Assembly: GCA_963662175.1 (NCBI GenBank) | Contig: OY759220.1 | Coordinates: 43,868,136-43,932,135 of the forward strand | Reading direction: 5' to 3' | DNA length: 64,000 nt | Source: Aradus depressus | Lineage: Eukaryota; Arthropoda; Insecta; Hemiptera; Aradidae | In this document: positions 63,617 to 64,000 of the stretch, one piece after another | Layout of the letters: the number at the start of each line of letters is the position of its first letter | Numbering within the stretch: the stretch's first letter is position 1 | The notes under the pieces: model-generated | The model's input: the letters and a program-made list of their open reading frames with translations, nothing else | The model's database searches: none | Told to the model about the DNA's origin: nothing | Translations under genes and position numbers: made by a program

Positions 63617-64000
63617 TATAGTGTAAAAGAGACGAGATAATTGAAAAATCGCTTTCCCCTCCGGAGTATTCTGGAGCTCGACAGCACACAGTGGAGTGGG
63701 GCCTTAGTCCTTGTTCAGTAGCCTTGTTACACTCAGGACTGGGTATGTCGGGGTTAGTTCGTCTTGGATTTCGGTTTCAGTCAGGGAGTATGGAACCCCT
63801 CGGATAACAACGGAAAGTTTCCTATCCTCGGGGTTCAGGAAAGTATAGTATTTTACGTCGTTTGTTTGGTAAAATTTGGTCAGTTTCCTAAAGTCTTCAG
63901 ATGTCATAAGGGATATTTTAATTTTTTTGTGGCATTGTTTTGTTTCGAAGGGAGATGTTGTGATACTTTTAATGTCTGTCAGTACTTTTTGAAAATCGTC
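63617..64000 (-). pseudogene. Gag N-terminal part with premature stop
   Basis: FRKLTKFYQTNDVKYYTFLN and VVIRGVPYSLTETEIQDEL match the PRE_C2HC domain of Jockey-type Gag. A TAA at 63704-63706 follows RLLNKD; the same frame then continues to the knuckles. The 5' end lies past the window edge. Confidence 0.88.

Larger units (their letters stand above)
60742..64000 (-). mobile_element. Jockey-like non-LTR retrotransposon, degraded, 5' end off window
   Basis: From the right edge leftward: Gag-like ORF1, endonuclease, reverse transcriptase, short 3' UTR with aataaa, and a GTTGTTGTT-type tail at about 60742. Gag plus EN plus RT with no RNase H matches the Jockey group. It has an internal deletion, two premature stops and a frameshift, so it cannot act alone. 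Confidence 0.92.

Overview
This window is nuclear DNA of an animal, most likely an insect and possibly a hemipteran. It is AT-rich and packed with repeats: tRNA-headed SINEs, Penelope-like elements and several non-LTR retrotransposons. The SINE tails carry the pentamer AACCT, which is the insect telomere repeat in another register. The species assignment is an inference; no sequence search was run.

One host gene fills most of the window. The minus strand encodes Smg1, the PI3K-related kinase of nonsense-mediated mRNA decay. I placed 38 coding exons from the probable start codon at 55943-55945 down to 4544. Every neighbouring pair joins in frame. Together they total 6,804 nt and 2,268 codons, covering the N-terminal helical repeats, the FAT-like region, the FRB-like segment and most of the kinase domain, including the catalytic DRHLDN and HID motifs. 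The rest of the kinase domain and the FATC end are not visible in the first 4.5 kb, so the gene continues beyond the left edge.

Region by region: 1-4.5 kb holds retroelement debris and a small inverted-repeat element. From 4.5 to 17 kb lie the kinase exons and the most unusual feature, a roughly 174-bp tandem array (6022-7742) built from the 3' half of one kinase exon fused to a repeat fragment in the next intron. From 17 to 44 kb come the FAT and helical-repeat exons, with introns full of SINEs in both orientations, paired inverted Penelope-like ends, a recurrent roughly 500-bp repeat (called repeat A here) and an RNase H-bearing LINE tail (35.66-36.56 kb). From 44 to 56 kb lie the N-terminal exons, a 134-bp GC-rich triplication, two long hairpins and a three-level nest (inverted Penelope-like arms, SINE, LINE tail with a target-site duplication). 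From 57 to 60.4 kb is a field of internally tandem repeats. From 60.44 to 64.0 kb a degraded, internally deleted Jockey-like non-LTR element on the minus strand sits in a Penelope-like GIY-YIG fragment.

Only Smg1 looks like a functional host gene here. Everything else recognisable as coding is retroelement-derived and broken.
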